A DNA stretch of 64,000 nt from an uncultured Chitinophagales bacterium. Lineage in GTDB: Bacteria; Bacteroidota; Bacteroidia; Chitinophagales; JAHDHT01. The translations under genes were made by a program, and so were the position numbers. Under the pieces are notes generated by a model. The model ran no database searches. It saw nothing but the letters and a program-made list of their open reading frames with translations, and had not been told where the DNA came from. The stretch spans positions 37,518-101,517 of the forward strand of contig CALHDG010000034.1 of assembly GCA_938023075.1 (NCBI GenBank), written 5' to 3'. The first letter of the stretch is position 1; each line of letters starts with the position of its first letter. Below, piece by piece: positions 1 to 10,810 of this stretch.

Positions 1-140
1 CCAGTAAAAGCCAATTCTTCAAGATCAAAATCGTTAGATTCGTAGTTTGTTAAATAATCATTTACCGCAATTTCACGAGGACATTGCGCTAGTGTTATTA
101 ATGAACAAATGCATAAAAGAAAAGTTAATTGTATATTCAT
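1..140 (-). CDS. N-terminal part of a secreted protein, truncated by the window edge
   Basis: Reverse-strand translation MNIQLTFLLCICSLITLAQCPREIAVNDYLTNYESNDFDLEELAFTG... is a signal peptide followed by an open frame to base 1; not in the ORF track. Confidence 0.6.
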   Translation of the reverse strand, partial: MNIQLTFLLCICSLITLAQCPREIAVNDYLTNYESNDFDLEELAFT

Positions 141-599
141 GTTGGAATGAAGAATTTGATACGGTTAGTAAATAGTTTGTGGGAAAGACCGAACTAACAA
201 GAGGTTTTAAAGCAGATCAATCAGTAGAAATGCAATATTATCATTAAACGTATTTATGAATAAAGGGTTGCCAATTTTTAATCTTTTTTCGATTAAACAA
301 GCTGTTGCAATTTAACCTAACTCTAATTTTGTTAAGCTAACAAACGGATTATCAAAGCTTCAGTGCACCTAAAAATGTCAAATACCTGCTGGCTCTTTAT
401 GCTTAAAAATATTGTTTCGAGGTTACTTATCTCATTAAAATCATTTTTAGCAAGCTAATTTTATCGTTACTCTTCAAGCTGCAATAGGTCTCCCAATATT
501 AAAACTGAATTTGTGTTTCGATTTATGGTCAATTTGGTATCAGTTACCTCCTTAAATTAACTTAACACTGTATGAAACCTATTTTTAGATAGTATTTAT

Positions 600-607
600 T
601 ACTTTTG
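600..607 (+). promoter_or_regulatory. Bacteroidota -7-like box TACTTTTG upstream of the thioredoxin-like gene
   Basis: Matches the TAnnTTTG consensus about 28 nt before the ATG at 635. Confidence 0.45.
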
Positions 608-634
608 CACTTTAAAAGAAAAAAATAAATCATC

Positions 635-1321
635 ATGAGATACTTACTTTTACTTTTTAGTACGATCTTTATAATTAGTTGTGCAGATAATGCTGTAAAA
701 ACAGAAACTAAAGTGCCAGAAGCTAGCGCTGTTAAAGCAAAAGCGAATAAAGTAAACGGGCAAAATCAAATTGCACAAAACAGTCAACAAAAAAATGAGT
801 CGGCGCAAGAGCTTCAACGAAAAAAGATACAAGAACAAATACAACAACAGTTAAAGCAACGTCAACAGCAGCAACAACAGCAAACTAAAAGCCAACCTGT
901 TGCTAATGGACCAGAAATAGAATGGGTTAAAATTGGCAATGTAGAATCTTTAATAAAAAAGCAACCTAAAAAAGTGGTAGTTGATGTTTACACCAGTTGG
1001 TGTGGACCTTGTAAAATGTTAGATCGAACCACCTTTAGAGATCCTGAAATTGTGAAGTTAATGACGGATAAATTTTACCCGGTGAAATTTAATGCCGAAG
1101 GACCTGATCCAGTAACTTTTAAAGGAAAGCAATATTCAAATCCAAGATATAATCCTGCCAAAACCAGAGGTAGAAATGGACAACATACCTTAACACCAAC
1201 TTTTGGTATTCGAGGCTATCCTTCTATTATAATTATGGATGAAAATATGAAGATTATTGACAAAGCTTCCGGTTATTTAAAACCGGCACAAATGAAGGCT
1301 TTCTTAAGTAAGCACGTTTAA
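635..1321 (+). CDS. Thioredoxin-fold lipoprotein with a Gln-rich linker
   Basis: Lipobox-like LFSTIFIISC; redox motif TSWCGPCKMLD; PTFGIRGYPS cis-Pro region. Confidence 0.85.
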   Translation: MRYLLLLFSTIFIISCADNAVKTETKVPEASAVKAKANKVNGQNQIAQNSQQKNESAQELQRKKIQEQIQQQLKQRQQQQQQQTKSQPVANGPEIEWVKIGNVESLIKKQPKKVVVDVYTSWCGPCKMLDRTTFRDPEIVKLMTDKFYPVKFNAEGPDPVTFKGKQYSNPRYNPAKTRGRNGQHTLTPTFGIRGYPSIIIMDENMKIIDKASGYLKPAQMKAFLSKHV

Positions 1322-1344
1322 AATTATAGAGATCCCTTCAAACT

Positions 1345-2301
1345 TTGTTAAAAAAAATTCTCTTTGGTTTTATAGTTCTACTTGCAGCAATTATTGCGAG
1401 TAGTTGCGAAAAAGAAATCAGCAATGAACTTCCTGAACAGGAAAGCCAAATTGTTGTAGAGGGTTCTATCGAAAATGGGCAAGCTCCCATCATATTTTTA
1501 AGCCAAAGTTTTTCTTTTTTTAGTAGTCTTAATTTTGAAGATATTGTTAATAATTTTATCAGTGGGGCTTCGGTAAGCATAACGGTAGATAATAAAACCA
1601 TTGACATCAATGAAATTTGCTACTCCGATCTAAATGATTTTTCTAAGAGCCTGCTTTTAAAAAGTTTGGGTGTTGCCAATGAAGATAGCCTGAGCAATGA
1701 ATTTGATTTTTGTGTATACACGCCAATAAAAAGTGATAACATTTTTGAACTACCTTATTTATTGGGAGAAGCCGGTAAAACCTATCAACTACATGTAGAA
1801 TACGAAGGTAAGAAGCTGCAATCTAGCACCACTATTCCCAACATTGTTCCATTAGATTCTGTGTACGTTCAGGTGCATCCAAACATTGATACCTTATTTC
1901 GTTTATTTGCTGTTTTAGATGAACCCCCTGAATTGGGTAATTTTTACAGGTATTTCACACAACAAAATAACAATCCGATGTATCCAGGCTTATCCTCTGT
2001 TTTTGATGATCTGTTTACCAATGGACGAGAATTTTTCTTTCCGTTAGATAAAGCACAACCAAGAAGTGAAGAATTTATACTAGATACTTATGGATATTTT
2101 ACTTTGCACGACACAATTACTCTAAAATTCTGTTCTATTGATAAGCCGCATTATGATTTTTGGCGCACCCTTGAGTTTAGTGCCGATGCTGTTGGACCAT
2201 TTTCTGGTGCCATTGATGTTGCTTTCAATATTGAAGGTGAAGGGGGTATTGGCAATTGGGGAGGTTATGCAGCATATGAAACGCAGATAGTTGCAAAGTG
2301 A
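1345..2301 (+). CDS. DUF4249-like lipoprotein
   Basis: Signal/lipobox ASSCEKEISNELPEQESQIVVEGSIENGQAPIIFLSQS typical of the DUF4249 N-terminus; TTG start. Confidence 0.7.
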   Translation: MLKKILFGFIVLLAAIIASSCEKEISNELPEQESQIVVEGSIENGQAPIIFLSQSFSFFSSLNFEDIVNNFISGASVSITVDNKTIDINEICYSDLNDFSKSLLLKSLGVANEDSLSNEFDFCVYTPIKSDNIFELPYLLGEAGKTYQLHVEYEGKKLQSSTTIPNIVPLDSVYVQVHPNIDTLFRLFAVLDEPPELGNFYRYFTQQNNNPMYPGLSSVFDDLFTNGREFFFPLDKAQPRSEEFILDTYGYFTLHDTITLKFCSIDKPHYDFWRTLEFSADAVGPFSGAIDVAFNIEGEGGIGNWGGYAAYETQIVAK

Positions 2302-2459
2302 ACGGGACCGTAAATAATATGGTTCCTCAATAAATTTATTGTCGTACAATCTTTTCTTTTTTACTATCTTTACCAGTTAAATATAAAATTAAGTTTTGTT
2401 ACGATCTCAAATACATAGCTTATGAACTTTTTAACAAAACAAACCGTTAATTTAGTTGC

Positions 2460-3251
2460 GTGAAATTGTTTAAATTGAATATAAAGCAAAGCATAATTAT
2501 TATTGGATGCTGTTTTTGGGCTTCAATAATGTTTGCTCAGGGTCCACCAATAATAACCGACAAACCCATTATGATTGGCGAAAAGCGATTTGTATTGAAG
2601 ACTTTAAGCCGGGTAGAAGTAAGGGAAAATGCTACGTTTTACAAAATACCTATAATGGGCCACTACGTAATTAAGCCAAACTTATTGGTGGTTGCTCATA
2701 TACCCTTTGCCGGCTATACCTCTAATGTTGGTGAAGGTTTTAAAAAAAATGGGCTTGGCGATGTGAATATTCAAATGAAATATCAATTTTTTAGGTGGGA
2801 TGAAAGCCGGAAAACCGCTAGAGCAGCCGTAAAAGTTCAACAGTTTTTTCCAACAGGCATACAAACCGGCAATTATGAAATAAGTATACACGAATGGCAA
2901 ACTTTTGCAGGGCTAACTTTTGGCTATGAGGCTTTGCGCTATGGTCTTGGGGCTAATATTGGCTATCATTATGTAGCTAATCAAGCCGATTTTTTTCATT
3001 ATAAAATAAGCACCGGAGTACCTTTAATGCCATTAGTTTATCCGCCCAAGCAAATTAATTTGTATTTTGAGTACGATGGTGAAGTTAATTTAAGCGAAGG
3101 ACATCATGCCTTGTTTATGGCTCAAGGCATACAATATGCTATTAAACGGCTCACCTTCGAAATGGCTGTTAGGTTTCCCATCATTCAAAATATGCCAGCT
3201 ATTGAACGACAAAAATATACCTTACTTTTTGGCACGCGTTTTATTATTTAA
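2460..3251 (+). CDS. Outer-membrane beta-barrel transporter-like protein
   Basis: Signal peptide, alternating hydrophobic strands, terminal aromatic (FGTRFII); GTG start. Confidence 0.5.
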   Translation: MKLFKLNIKQSIIIIGCCFWASIMFAQGPPIITDKPIMIGEKRFVLKTLSRVEVRENATFYKIPIMGHYVIKPNLLVVAHIPFAGYTSNVGEGFKKNGLGDVNIQMKYQFFRWDESRKTARAAVKVQQFFPTGIQTGNYEISIHEWQTFAGLTFGYEALRYGLGANIGYHYVANQADFFHYKISTGVPLMPLVYPPKQINLYFEYDGEVNLSEGHHALFMAQGIQYAIKRLTFEMAVRFPIIQNMPAIERQKYTLLFGTRFII

Positions 3252-3348
3252 ATTTGTGGCATCCATATTAAAATTTGACTTAGAAAACAGCTAAACTTCT
3301 GTTACAAAAAAACATCTAACCAAAAGAAATAAATAAAAATTAACAAAT

Positions 3349-4065
3349 ATGAAGCATATAATAAAGTTAAGTTTATTCATCGTATTAAGTGTGTTTATCG
3401 GAATCCCGATGAATGCCCAAAACAAAAAAAACAAAGATAAAAAAGATGGTATTGTAGATAAATTTACGGTTCAGGTAGATGGCTTAGGCTGCCCATTTTG
3501 TGCCTATGGTTTAGAAAAGAAAATGCAGGAAATGAAAGGAGTGAAAAAATTTAAAATTGAAATGGAAAGCGGTTTAACCAGCTTTACTTATCCTGCTGAA
3601 AAAATGCTAAGTTTAGCAGAGGTGAAAGCCCAAGTAGACAAAGCCGGCTATACGCCAATGGATTTAAAAGTAGAACGTGCGGATGGCACCCTTGAACACG
3701 AATCGTTAGAAACACCTGAAATTGATTATGAAGCTAACCAAAGTATAGATTTTGCCGTAAATGGAAACTGCAATATGTGTGAAGGACGTATCGAACGGGC
3801 GGCTTTGGCTTTATATGGGGTTTCTTCGGCAGAGTGGTCGAAAAAGAAAAAGCGTCTTAAAGTTAAATATTTGGATACCGAAGTGGACGAAAAAGCCATA
3901 CATTTTGCCATTAACCAGGCAGGCTACGATACCGAAAAAGCCAAAGCCACTCAAGAGGCATACGATAAATTGCCAGGCTGTTGTCAATACGAGCGGATGA
4001 AAGTGGACGTTCAATTTAAACCTATCAACAATAATGCGAAAGAAGAGGCTAATACGCCAGAATAG
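3349..4065 (+). CDS. Exported protein with two heavy-metal-associated (HMA) domains
   Basis: Signal peptide, then two ferredoxin-like HMA units with CxxC motifs (GLGCPFCAYGLEKK and NGNCNMCEGRIE). Confidence 0.75.
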   Translation: MKHIIKLSLFIVLSVFIGIPMNAQNKKNKDKKDGIVDKFTVQVDGLGCPFCAYGLEKKMQEMKGVKKFKIEMESGLTSFTYPAEKMLSLAEVKAQVDKAGYTPMDLKVERADGTLEHESLETPEIDYEANQSIDFAVNGNCNMCEGRIERAALALYGVSSAEWSKKKKRLKVKYLDTEVDEKAIHFAINQAGYDTEKAKATQEAYDKLPGCCQYERMKVDVQFKPINNNAKEEANTPE

Positions 4066-4873
4066 TCTGTCAATTTATGTTTTGCTGTTTACGTTGAGTA
4101 TATGCTTGGTAACTTGCAATACTAATACGGAATGGCAGTTGGAAGAAACGATTCCTTTAGGCGACATTACTCCAATTGGTATTGCTTATGATGGAGCCCA
4201 TTTTTGGATGAGTGACGGAGACCATAATCAAGTAGTAAAAGTAAATAAAACAGGAAAAGTTTTGGAAACTTTAAATAACTTCCGCCGGCCTATGCATATT
4301 GCTTTTGATCAGCAGAAATTATACATACCAGAATATGGTAAAGATAGCATTGCCGTTATTGATGGGAAAAAGACCGGCTTTCTTAATGTTGCCTTTGAAT
4401 TAGATGCGCCTGCAGGTATTGCGCTTTCTGAAACGGGAGATGTGGCAGTTGCTGATTTTTATAATCATCGATTATTATTAAGACGCGAAGGTACTTGGAA
4501 AAGTGTGGGTAAAAAAGGAAGAAATGCTGCTGGCGAATTTCATTATCCTACCGATGTTCATTTTACCAGCAATGCGCTATACGTTGCCGACGCTTACAAT
4601 AACCGCATTCAGGTTTTTGATTTGGAGGGTACTCATCAACTAACCTTTGGACGACCTGATAAAATGAATGCCGCCACCGGTATTTATGTTTGGAACGATC
4701 AGGTTTTTGTTACCGATTTTGAAAATGACCGTGTCTTGATTTATGATACCGAAGGCACACTGCTACAAACCTTAACCGAAGGCTTTAGTAATCCCACTGA
4801 TTTAATTGTGGTAGATAACCAGTTGTATGTGATTAATTATAAGGGGCGGAATATGGTTCGGTTTGGGATGTGA
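4034..4873 (+). CDS. NHL-repeat beta-propeller protein, exported
   Basis: Repeats such as GEFHYPTDVHFTSNALYVADAYNNRIQVFD and NDQVFVTDFENDRVLIYD; overlaps the preceding CDS by ~32 nt. Confidence 0.75.
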   Translation: MRKKRLIRQNSLSIYVLLFTLSICLVTCNTNTEWQLEETIPLGDITPIGIAYDGAHFWMSDGDHNQVVKVNKTGKVLETLNNFRRPMHIAFDQQKLYIPEYGKDSIAVIDGKKTGFLNVAFELDAPAGIALSETGDVAVADFYNHRLLLRREGTWKSVGKKGRNAAGEFHYPTDVHFTSNALYVADAYNNRIQVFDLEGTHQLTFGRPDKMNAATGIYVWNDQVFVTDFENDRVLIYDTEGTLLQTLTEGFSNPTDLIVVDNQLYVINYKGRNMVRFGM

Positions 4874-5129
4874 ATGTTCAAAATTTTTCTATTGAATTGA
4901 GAATTGCCGAAATTCAGGTTTTAACATTATGGTCGTTAGCGTGTAAAAATTTCAATATTTTTTTGTATCTTAAAAAAATGTGATGTATATTTGTATAAAT
5001 TAAAGTAAAATAAACACTGTTGAAATGAAAAAATTCTATACAATCCGTCACTACCTTTTAAGTCTTTTCATTTTTGAACTTTCTTCGAAAGTTCTTATAT
5101 ATCCAATATTATTTTTTAGATAAGAAACT

Positions 5130-5288
5130 GAAGAATGCGGAAAAAATAATTTATCTATTTGGGTAGATTATTGTTTCTTGTCTTGGCGAAAACCAAGAAC
5201 TCCAGAAACTTGGAGAAATCCAAAGTTTTTAAAAAAATCTGGAGAGAAAGATCTATACAGATATTAAATTATTTTTATAGCATTCTTC
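5130..5288. repeat. MITE-like ~159-bp element with 24-bp imperfect terminal inverted repeats (copy 1)
   Basis: Left arm GAAGAATGCGGAAAAAATAATTTA, right arm TAAATTATTTTTATAGCATTCTTC; interior aligns with the reverse complement of 27962-28122. Confidence 0.65.
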
Positions 5289-5543
5289 ATAGAGGTCAAT
5301 TACATTAAATGACTGTTAAACGTATTCATATTATGTATCAAATACTATTGATACTATATTATCTATTATAATACTTTCTTATCAATCATTTAAAAAACTC
5401 AAATAATCAATTTTCATAAAATATGTTTATATACAATGTATTGATTTAGAAGTAACTTTCATCTCACATAAAAATAAATAATCAATTTGTTGGAGAAAAT
5501 TCTCCTTTATTTTAAAATTTAATTCATTAAAAATTATTTAATT

Positions 5544-8492
5544 ATGTTAAAAATCATTTACACAAAAATTATTGTAATAACAATAATTTTACTATCAAAT
5601 GTTGATCTTCAAGCTACTCATTTTAGATATGGTCATATCACTTGGGAAATAGTTGATTCTACCCAGGCAGGAATTGAGGTAAAGTTTACAGTACAAACAG
5701 CCTGGAGGATAACCTATTTTACAGAAGATCTTTATAGCTATGGTTATTTCGATTATAATACCCTTAGCTTGGGTCAAAAGTTCGTTTCAGGTGATTTCTT
5801 CTTCGGAGATGGAGAAGAATTACCCTTGGTACTAACAGTTACATCACTGAATTCAGCTGATGATTGGGTATATGGAGTGGCTGAATTTACCCACATCTAC
5901 ACCGAAAGTTCGCCATATACAGCTTACATTGAAGGCTGTTGCCGGTTAGAAAATGTGAACAACATTAATTACTATAATCCTGATTATCTCGTTTCAACCT
6001 TATTAGATTTATCTATCAATAATCGTCCGCCAATAAGTAATTTGCCGGCTATTGTTAATGTTCCATCCAACCAAGACTCTATTAGTTTTTACATAACCGC
6101 TTTTGATGAAGATGCTGATCCCATTCGGTTTAGGTTAGCAACCCCAGCTGAAGTGGGTACTTACACCTATTCAGTTCCACCAAATTTAACACTTGATAGT
6201 AATACAGGTTTGGTAACATGGAATCCCTTACCGGGGGGCGAAAGCTCACTATGGACATTGTCGGTTATCATAGAAGACCTAGACGAATATGGAGATCCAA
6301 AAAGCTTTACCCAATTAGATTTTTTTGTAAATGTAACCGGCGAATCATTCCCACCTCAATTTGTTGGAGCTACACCCCCCAATAATATTGTATACGAACT
6401 TTTACCTGGAGATACTATAAATTTTGTTATTGAGGCATTGGATGCTGATACCATATTTAACAATGTAACAATTAATGCAACTGGTATACCAGAAAGTGCC
6501 ATATTTAGTTTTGAACCTTTGCTTCCCACTCCAGGCTCAAACCCTGTTTCCACAGAATTTACCTGGATTCCTACTACAGATGACCTGGGTACTTATGCCA
6601 TAAATTTTACTGCTACCGACGAAACTGGTAGCCAAGCCTTAACTGTAATAAACATTGATGTTGGCTTTGAGCCGGTTTTCATTGAACCTACGCCAGGTAA
6701 CAATAGCCTCTTTTGCTACTCTGATGGAGATTATTTCAATCAAGAATATATAATTATAGATTTGGACTCTACCGATCAAGTTAATCTTCAATTAAGTTTA
6801 GATACCAATTTGGTTAACACAACGAACCCACCTCCGTTCACCCCTGGAGGCGGTTTTCCGCTAACCGATGTATTCCCAAGTTCACTTACTTTTAATCCTT
6901 CTTTACCACTATCCTTTGGTAATCCGGTATCTACCAATTTAACCGGTACAATAAATGAAAGGGATTGGGGTATTTACATTTTAAACTTCGTTTCAACCGA
7001 CACCGATAACGACAAGACCTTTTTAACCAATTACTTAATTATTGATCAAGCCCCCTATTTCACTACCCAAGTTCCAAATGTTATAAACTGGCCTGTTGGT
7101 ATTCCATTTGATATTGTTATTTCGGCAAATGATGATGATCTTATTTATGGAGATAGAATTGCCTTTGCAGATTCATCTAAATCTTACGTAACCATTCCAA
7201 AATGGTTAAATGTCGTAGATGATTTAAATGGTAATCTAAACTTAACTGGCACCCCAGCGTTATCTCAACAAGGATTTCATAATGTAAGAATAGAGCTTCA
7301 TGATAGAACCACGCATTTTTTACATCAACATTGTACACAAGAATTTCTTGAATTCAGGATTAACGTGAGGCCAATTAGATTATTAGTTGAACCCGGTCCG
7401 CCAAATCTTGTTGTTGGAACAGAATTGTGTACTACCATAACGGTTACAGATGATGAAAATAATGTTTTAGAAGGAATTGAAGTAAACATATCTAGTGCTG
7501 CCGATAATCCGAACGCATATAGTGAAACCTTAACTACTAATGCAGATGGACAGGTAGAATTTTGCTATACGGGTACTATGGTTGGTTATGACGAATGTAT
7601 TATAACAGCCGGTGATCAAAGTCAAACATATGGAGTAAACTGGACGAGTACAGGCTCTACCGATTGTAATAATGTTGCCGGTTTAATGCAAACCTCCCAT
7701 TCTTTTGTTTGCCACGAAAACTCTTTATATGTTGGCTCAGCATTTTCTAATGTTGATGCAAATTCGGTAAAAGCTTATGTATTACACGAAGGAGAAGAAT
7801 TTGATGGTTTAACTTTTCTTACCATAAATAAAAGTGGAATTTTTGAAAGTTTAGGTGAGGGCTATACAAACAGACCTTTATACATTTCGGCTGTTATTGG
7901 TGTGCCAGATGCTTCCGGCTATCCAAATTTTGATGATGCTTGCACAGTATGGACTCCCTACGGAGCTTATGTTGTATTTTTTGATCCGCTTAGCATTAAT
8001 ATTGTAGAAGATAGATGTGAAAGCGGTCAATACTATATAGATTTAACTATAACAGGCGGCGTTGGTGGTATTTCGTCTGGTTATGCCTATCCAGTAGTAT
8101 CAGATGGACAAACAGAACATCAAAAAGTCTTTCCCAATGAAGTGATTACTTTTGGACCGTATACGGGCAATGGTGTATTTACTATAGAAACTGCTGGAGT
8201 AAAAAATTGTAAGAGTAGTTTAACAAACAGCTATTCTTGCGAAGCGGTATTTCAGGTTTCAGCATCAAAATCAAATACTTATCAAATAATTTATCCAGAA
8301 CCATTTAAGCAAGCTATTGAAATACTAGCAGTAAAAATTTATAATGCTAATGCTCAGGTAATTCCGGGTAATATATTAGTTGATAAAAACAGTTGCGAAA
8401 TTGAAGTTAACCAAGAGGTAACTGGTATTTTACTTGTTGAGTTAATATTTTCAAACAATCAAAAAGACTACGTAAAAATTTTAAAACAATAA
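5544..8492 (+). CDS. Large secreted cadherin/Ig-like multidomain protein with a C-terminal sorting-like domain
   Basis: Signal peptide; repeated Ig/cadherin-type segments (DEDADPIRFRLA..., NLTLDSNTGLVTWNP); basic C-terminus DYVKILKQ typical of T9SS cargo. Confidence 0.65.
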   Translation: MLKIIYTKIIVITIILLSNVDLQATHFRYGHITWEIVDSTQAGIEVKFTVQTAWRITYFTEDLYSYGYFDYNTLSLGQKFVSGDFFFGDGEELPLVLTVTSLNSADDWVYGVAEFTHIYTESSPYTAYIEGCCRLENVNNINYYNPDYLVSTLLDLSINNRPPISNLPAIVNVPSNQDSISFYITAFDEDADPIRFRLATPAEVGTYTYSVPPNLTLDSNTGLVTWNPLPGGESSLWTLSVIIEDLDEYGDPKSFTQLDFFVNVTGESFPPQFVGATPPNNIVYELLPGDTINFVIEALDADTIFNNVTINATGIPESAIFSFEPLLPTPGSNPVSTEFTWIPTTDDLGTYAINFTATDETGSQALTVINIDVGFEPVFIEPTPGNNSLFCYSDGDYFNQEYIIIDLDSTDQVNLQLSLDTNLVNTTNPPPFTPGGGFPLTDVFPSSLTFNPSLPLSFGNPVSTNLTGTINERDWGIYILNFVSTDTDNDKTFLTNYLIIDQAPYFTTQVPNVINWPVGIPFDIVISANDDDLIYGDRIAFADSSKSYVTIPKWLNVVDDLNGNLNLTGTPALSQQGFHNVRIELHDRTTHFLHQHCTQEFLEFRINVRPIRLLVEPGPPNLVVGTELCTTITVTDDENNVLEGIEVNISSAADNPNAYSETLTTNADGQVEFCYTGTMVGYDECIITAGDQSQTYGVNWTSTGSTDCNNVAGLMQTSHSFVCHENSLYVGSAFSNVDANSVKAYVLHEGEEFDGLTFLTINKSGIFESLGEGYTNRPLYISAVIGVPDASGYPNFDDACTVWTPYGAYVVFFDPLSINIVEDRCESGQYYIDLTITGGVGGISSGYAYPVVSDGQTEHQKVFPNEVITFGPYTGNGVFTIETAGVKNCKSSLTNSYSCEAVFQVSASKSNTYQIIYPEPFKQAIEILAVKIYNANAQVIPGNILVDKNSCEIEVNQEVTGILLVELIFSNNQKDYVKILKQ

Positions 8493-8521
8493 TTACTTAA
8501 TATTAAAATATTTTATTATTG

Positions 8522-8558
8522 ATATGACATTTCATCGAAGAAATGTCATATTTTTTTA
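8522..8558 (+). terminator. Rho-independent terminator
   Basis: ATGACATTTC-ATCGAA-GAAATGTCAT stem followed by ATTTTTTT just after the 5544-8492 CDS. Confidence 0.75.
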
Positions 8559-8615
8559 TTGAATAAACCTTATATTAAAACTGGAAGACTGCTACTTTTT
8601 ACGAGTAATTTGGTA

Positions 8616-8623
8616 TAAATTTG
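8616..8623 (+). promoter_or_regulatory. Bacteroidota -7-like box TAAATTTG
   Basis: TAnnTTTG match upstream of ATG at 8645; it overlaps the TTG called as start in the ORF track. Confidence 0.5.
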
Positions 8624-8644
8624 CACTTTAATTCAATCTATCAA

Positions 8645-9286
8645 ATGAAATTATATTTTAGTATTGGGAGCTTACTTGCCCTGCTTATTTTATCTGGTTG
8701 CTATCGCGGTCCGGAAGATTTACCGAAGCTGAAAAAGAAGTTCCGCTCACAAATCAATCAATTTGAAAATCAAAAAGAAAATACCGATGATAAAGTGGAG
8801 GTTGCGGTTGAGAAATTAACTTCCTTTCAACAGGCGATTGCCAATGCTGAAAATGCCGATAGTGAGTTTAAACGGGTATATAATCAATGGCATAAAGTAA
8901 ACAAAGAAGTAGAAGATTTAAATAATGAATACAATAAGCTAAAGGAAGACGCCGACAATTTGTTTAACGCCATGCAAGCTCAAACCGAAGGCTTAAAAGA
9001 TGCTACTACCAAAGGAGAGCTGATGGGAGCCATCAACAAAACGCGTAACAGCTACAGCAAAACTTTGCTTAACACACAAAAAGCAGTAGAAAGTTTGAAT
9101 GGTTTACATGGTGAAGCCTTAGAAATTATTAAAGCCTTAGAAGTTGCGGTAGCCGTTGGTGAAATTGCCAACATTAATACCGGCTTAAAAAACATTGAAA
9201 GCCGGGTTGATAAAATTATGAATGAACTTAATGTGACTATTGCCGAAAGTAAAGACTTATACGAAACTCGTATTGGGGCGTTTTGA
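8645..9286 (+). CDS. Coiled-coil lipoprotein
   Basis: MKLYFSIGSLLALLILSGC lipobox followed by long heptad-rich helices; start moved to ATG 8645. Confidence 0.65.
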   Translation: MKLYFSIGSLLALLILSGCYRGPEDLPKLKKKFRSQINQFENQKENTDDKVEVAVEKLTSFQQAIANAENADSEFKRVYNQWHKVNKEVEDLNNEYNKLKEDADNLFNAMQAQTEGLKDATTKGELMGAINKTRNSYSKTLLNTQKAVESLNGLHGEALEIIKALEVAVAVGEIANINTGLKNIESRVDKIMNELNVTIAESKDLYETRIGAF

Positions 9287-9351
9287 AATTATTAATTCAA
9301 CTCTTATACTAACCTATTGGCAATGTATTTGGAAGGTATTTAAAAAGCGAT

Positions 9352-9493
9352 GAGGTTGGAAGTTTAGCCCCGATAGGGGTGTTTGAGTGGTTATGCTGCT
9401 TGAAGCGTTTGCCCTTGTGCATTGGCGCAGCATTTGAACGGATAGCGGGAAGCCCCTTTCTAAATGGTTTCCACCGTTTCGCTGCAAAAAAAA
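9352..9493 (+). repeat. Interspersed hairpin element, family 1, copy A
   Basis: GAGGTTGG...TAGCCCCGAT...GGTTATGCTGC...GCAGCATTTGA..GCGGGA...GTTTCGCTGC-polyA; shared by 10811-10953, 12571-12702 and 46151-46278. Confidence 0.8.
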
Positions 9494-9560
9494 TAGTTAT
9501 TTATACGCCAAGTTAATAAGTTGTATTATAGTATAACTTGGTGTTGAGTAGGTCAATCAA

Positions 9561-10589
9561 TTACTTTACATTTCTATATTGAATATAATGCTCCCACTTA
9601 TCTAATACGGTTTGCATATCATTGGGTAGGTCAGAGTTAAAGTGCATGTCTTCATTGGTTTCAGGGTGAATAAAGCCTAGGGTTTTAGCATGTAATGCCT
9701 GTCGGGGAATGATTTTAAAACAGTTATCAATGTATTGTTTGTATTTGGTAAAAACGGTGCCTTTCACAATTTTATCACCGCCATATAGCGCATCTCCAAA
9801 CAAGGGATGTTTAATATATGAAAAATGCACTCGTATCTGATGCGTCCTTCCGGTTTCTAATTTACATTCTACTAAGGTAACGTAACCAAAACGTTTTAAA
9901 ACGGTATAATGCGTAACCGAATGTTTGCCATAATCCTCATCGGTAAACACGTGCATTTTTTTACGGTTCTTTAAATTTCTACCAATGTTGCCTTCAATAG
10001 TGCCATCTTCACTTAAATCGCCCCATACCAAAGCATAGTAGCGACGGTTGACTGTTCGATCAAAAAATTGTTTTGCCAAATGACTCATGGCATATTCGGT
10101 TTTGGCAGCTACCATTAAGCCGGTGGTTAACTTATCTAAACGGTGCACCAAACCCGGTCGACTATCAAAATCTTTATTTTGCGGTAAATTTTTAAAATGA
10201 TAAATCAATCCATTTACCAAGGTGCCTGTGTAGTTTCCATGTCCCGGATGTACCACTAAGCCTGCTTGTTTATTCACTACAATTACAGTATCATCTTCAT
10301 AAACAATATCTAAGGGGATGTCTTCGGCAATTAATTCTAAAGTTCTAGGCTCATTAGGTAATAGCACCTTTACCGTATCGCCCGGTTTAATTTTATAATT
10401 GGGTTTAACGGCTTTTTTATTTACTACAACACAACCCGCACGCGCCGCATTTTGAATTTTGTTTCTACTCGTCTTTTCAAGTTTGTTCATTAAAAACTTA
10501 TCCACACGTAATATCTCTTGTCCTTTATCTACGGTAATAGTAAAATGTTCAAACAACTGGTCTTTATCTAATGGTGTATCCATTGGCAC
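9561..10589 (-). CDS. rluD: RluA/RluD family 23S rRNA pseudouridine synthase
   Basis: S4-like N-terminus, catalytic motif RPGLVHRLDKLTTGLMVAAKT, downstream GRTHQIRVHF. Confidence 0.9.
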   Translation of the reverse strand: MPMDTPLDKDQLFEHFTITVDKGQEILRVDKFLMNKLEKTSRNKIQNAARAGCVVVNKKAVKPNYKIKPGDTVKVLLPNEPRTLELIAEDIPLDIVYEDDTVIVVNKQAGLVVHPGHGNYTGTLVNGLIYHFKNLPQNKDFDSRPGLVHRLDKLTTGLMVAAKTEYAMSHLAKQFFDRTVNRRYYALVWGDLSEDGTIEGNIGRNLKNRKKMHVFTDEDYGKHSVTHYTVLKRFGYVTLVECKLETGRTHQIRVHFSYIKHPLFGDALYGGDKIVKGTVFTKYKQYIDNCFKIIPRQALHAKTLGFIHPETNEDMHFNSDLPNDMQTVLDKWEHYIQYRNVK

Positions 10590-10810
10590 AAAGCTACATA
10601 ACTAATGTAAGTAAAGCGAACATTAACCCATATTCCAAACAACAGCATTTATAAAGTCAGCATTTCATTACATGGTAGAATTTATGAAGAAGGAAAATAA
10701 ATCAATTACAAAATGGCTTTAGAGCCACGTATGGCATTGCCTAATGGCATTTTTAAAAAATTTTTGACAAGTTTATCTAAACGATAAAGTAGTTGACACT
10801 TTTGTATAGA

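Noticed and set aside
840-900. Poly-Gln tract in the thioredoxin-like lipoprotein as a functional repeat
   Set aside because: Looks like an ordinary low-complexity linker between lipid anchor and thioredoxin domain.
4034-4065. 32-nt overlap of the HMA and NHL genes as a recoding site
   Set aside because: Both ORFs have their own plausible starts and signal peptides; a simple gene overlap explains it.
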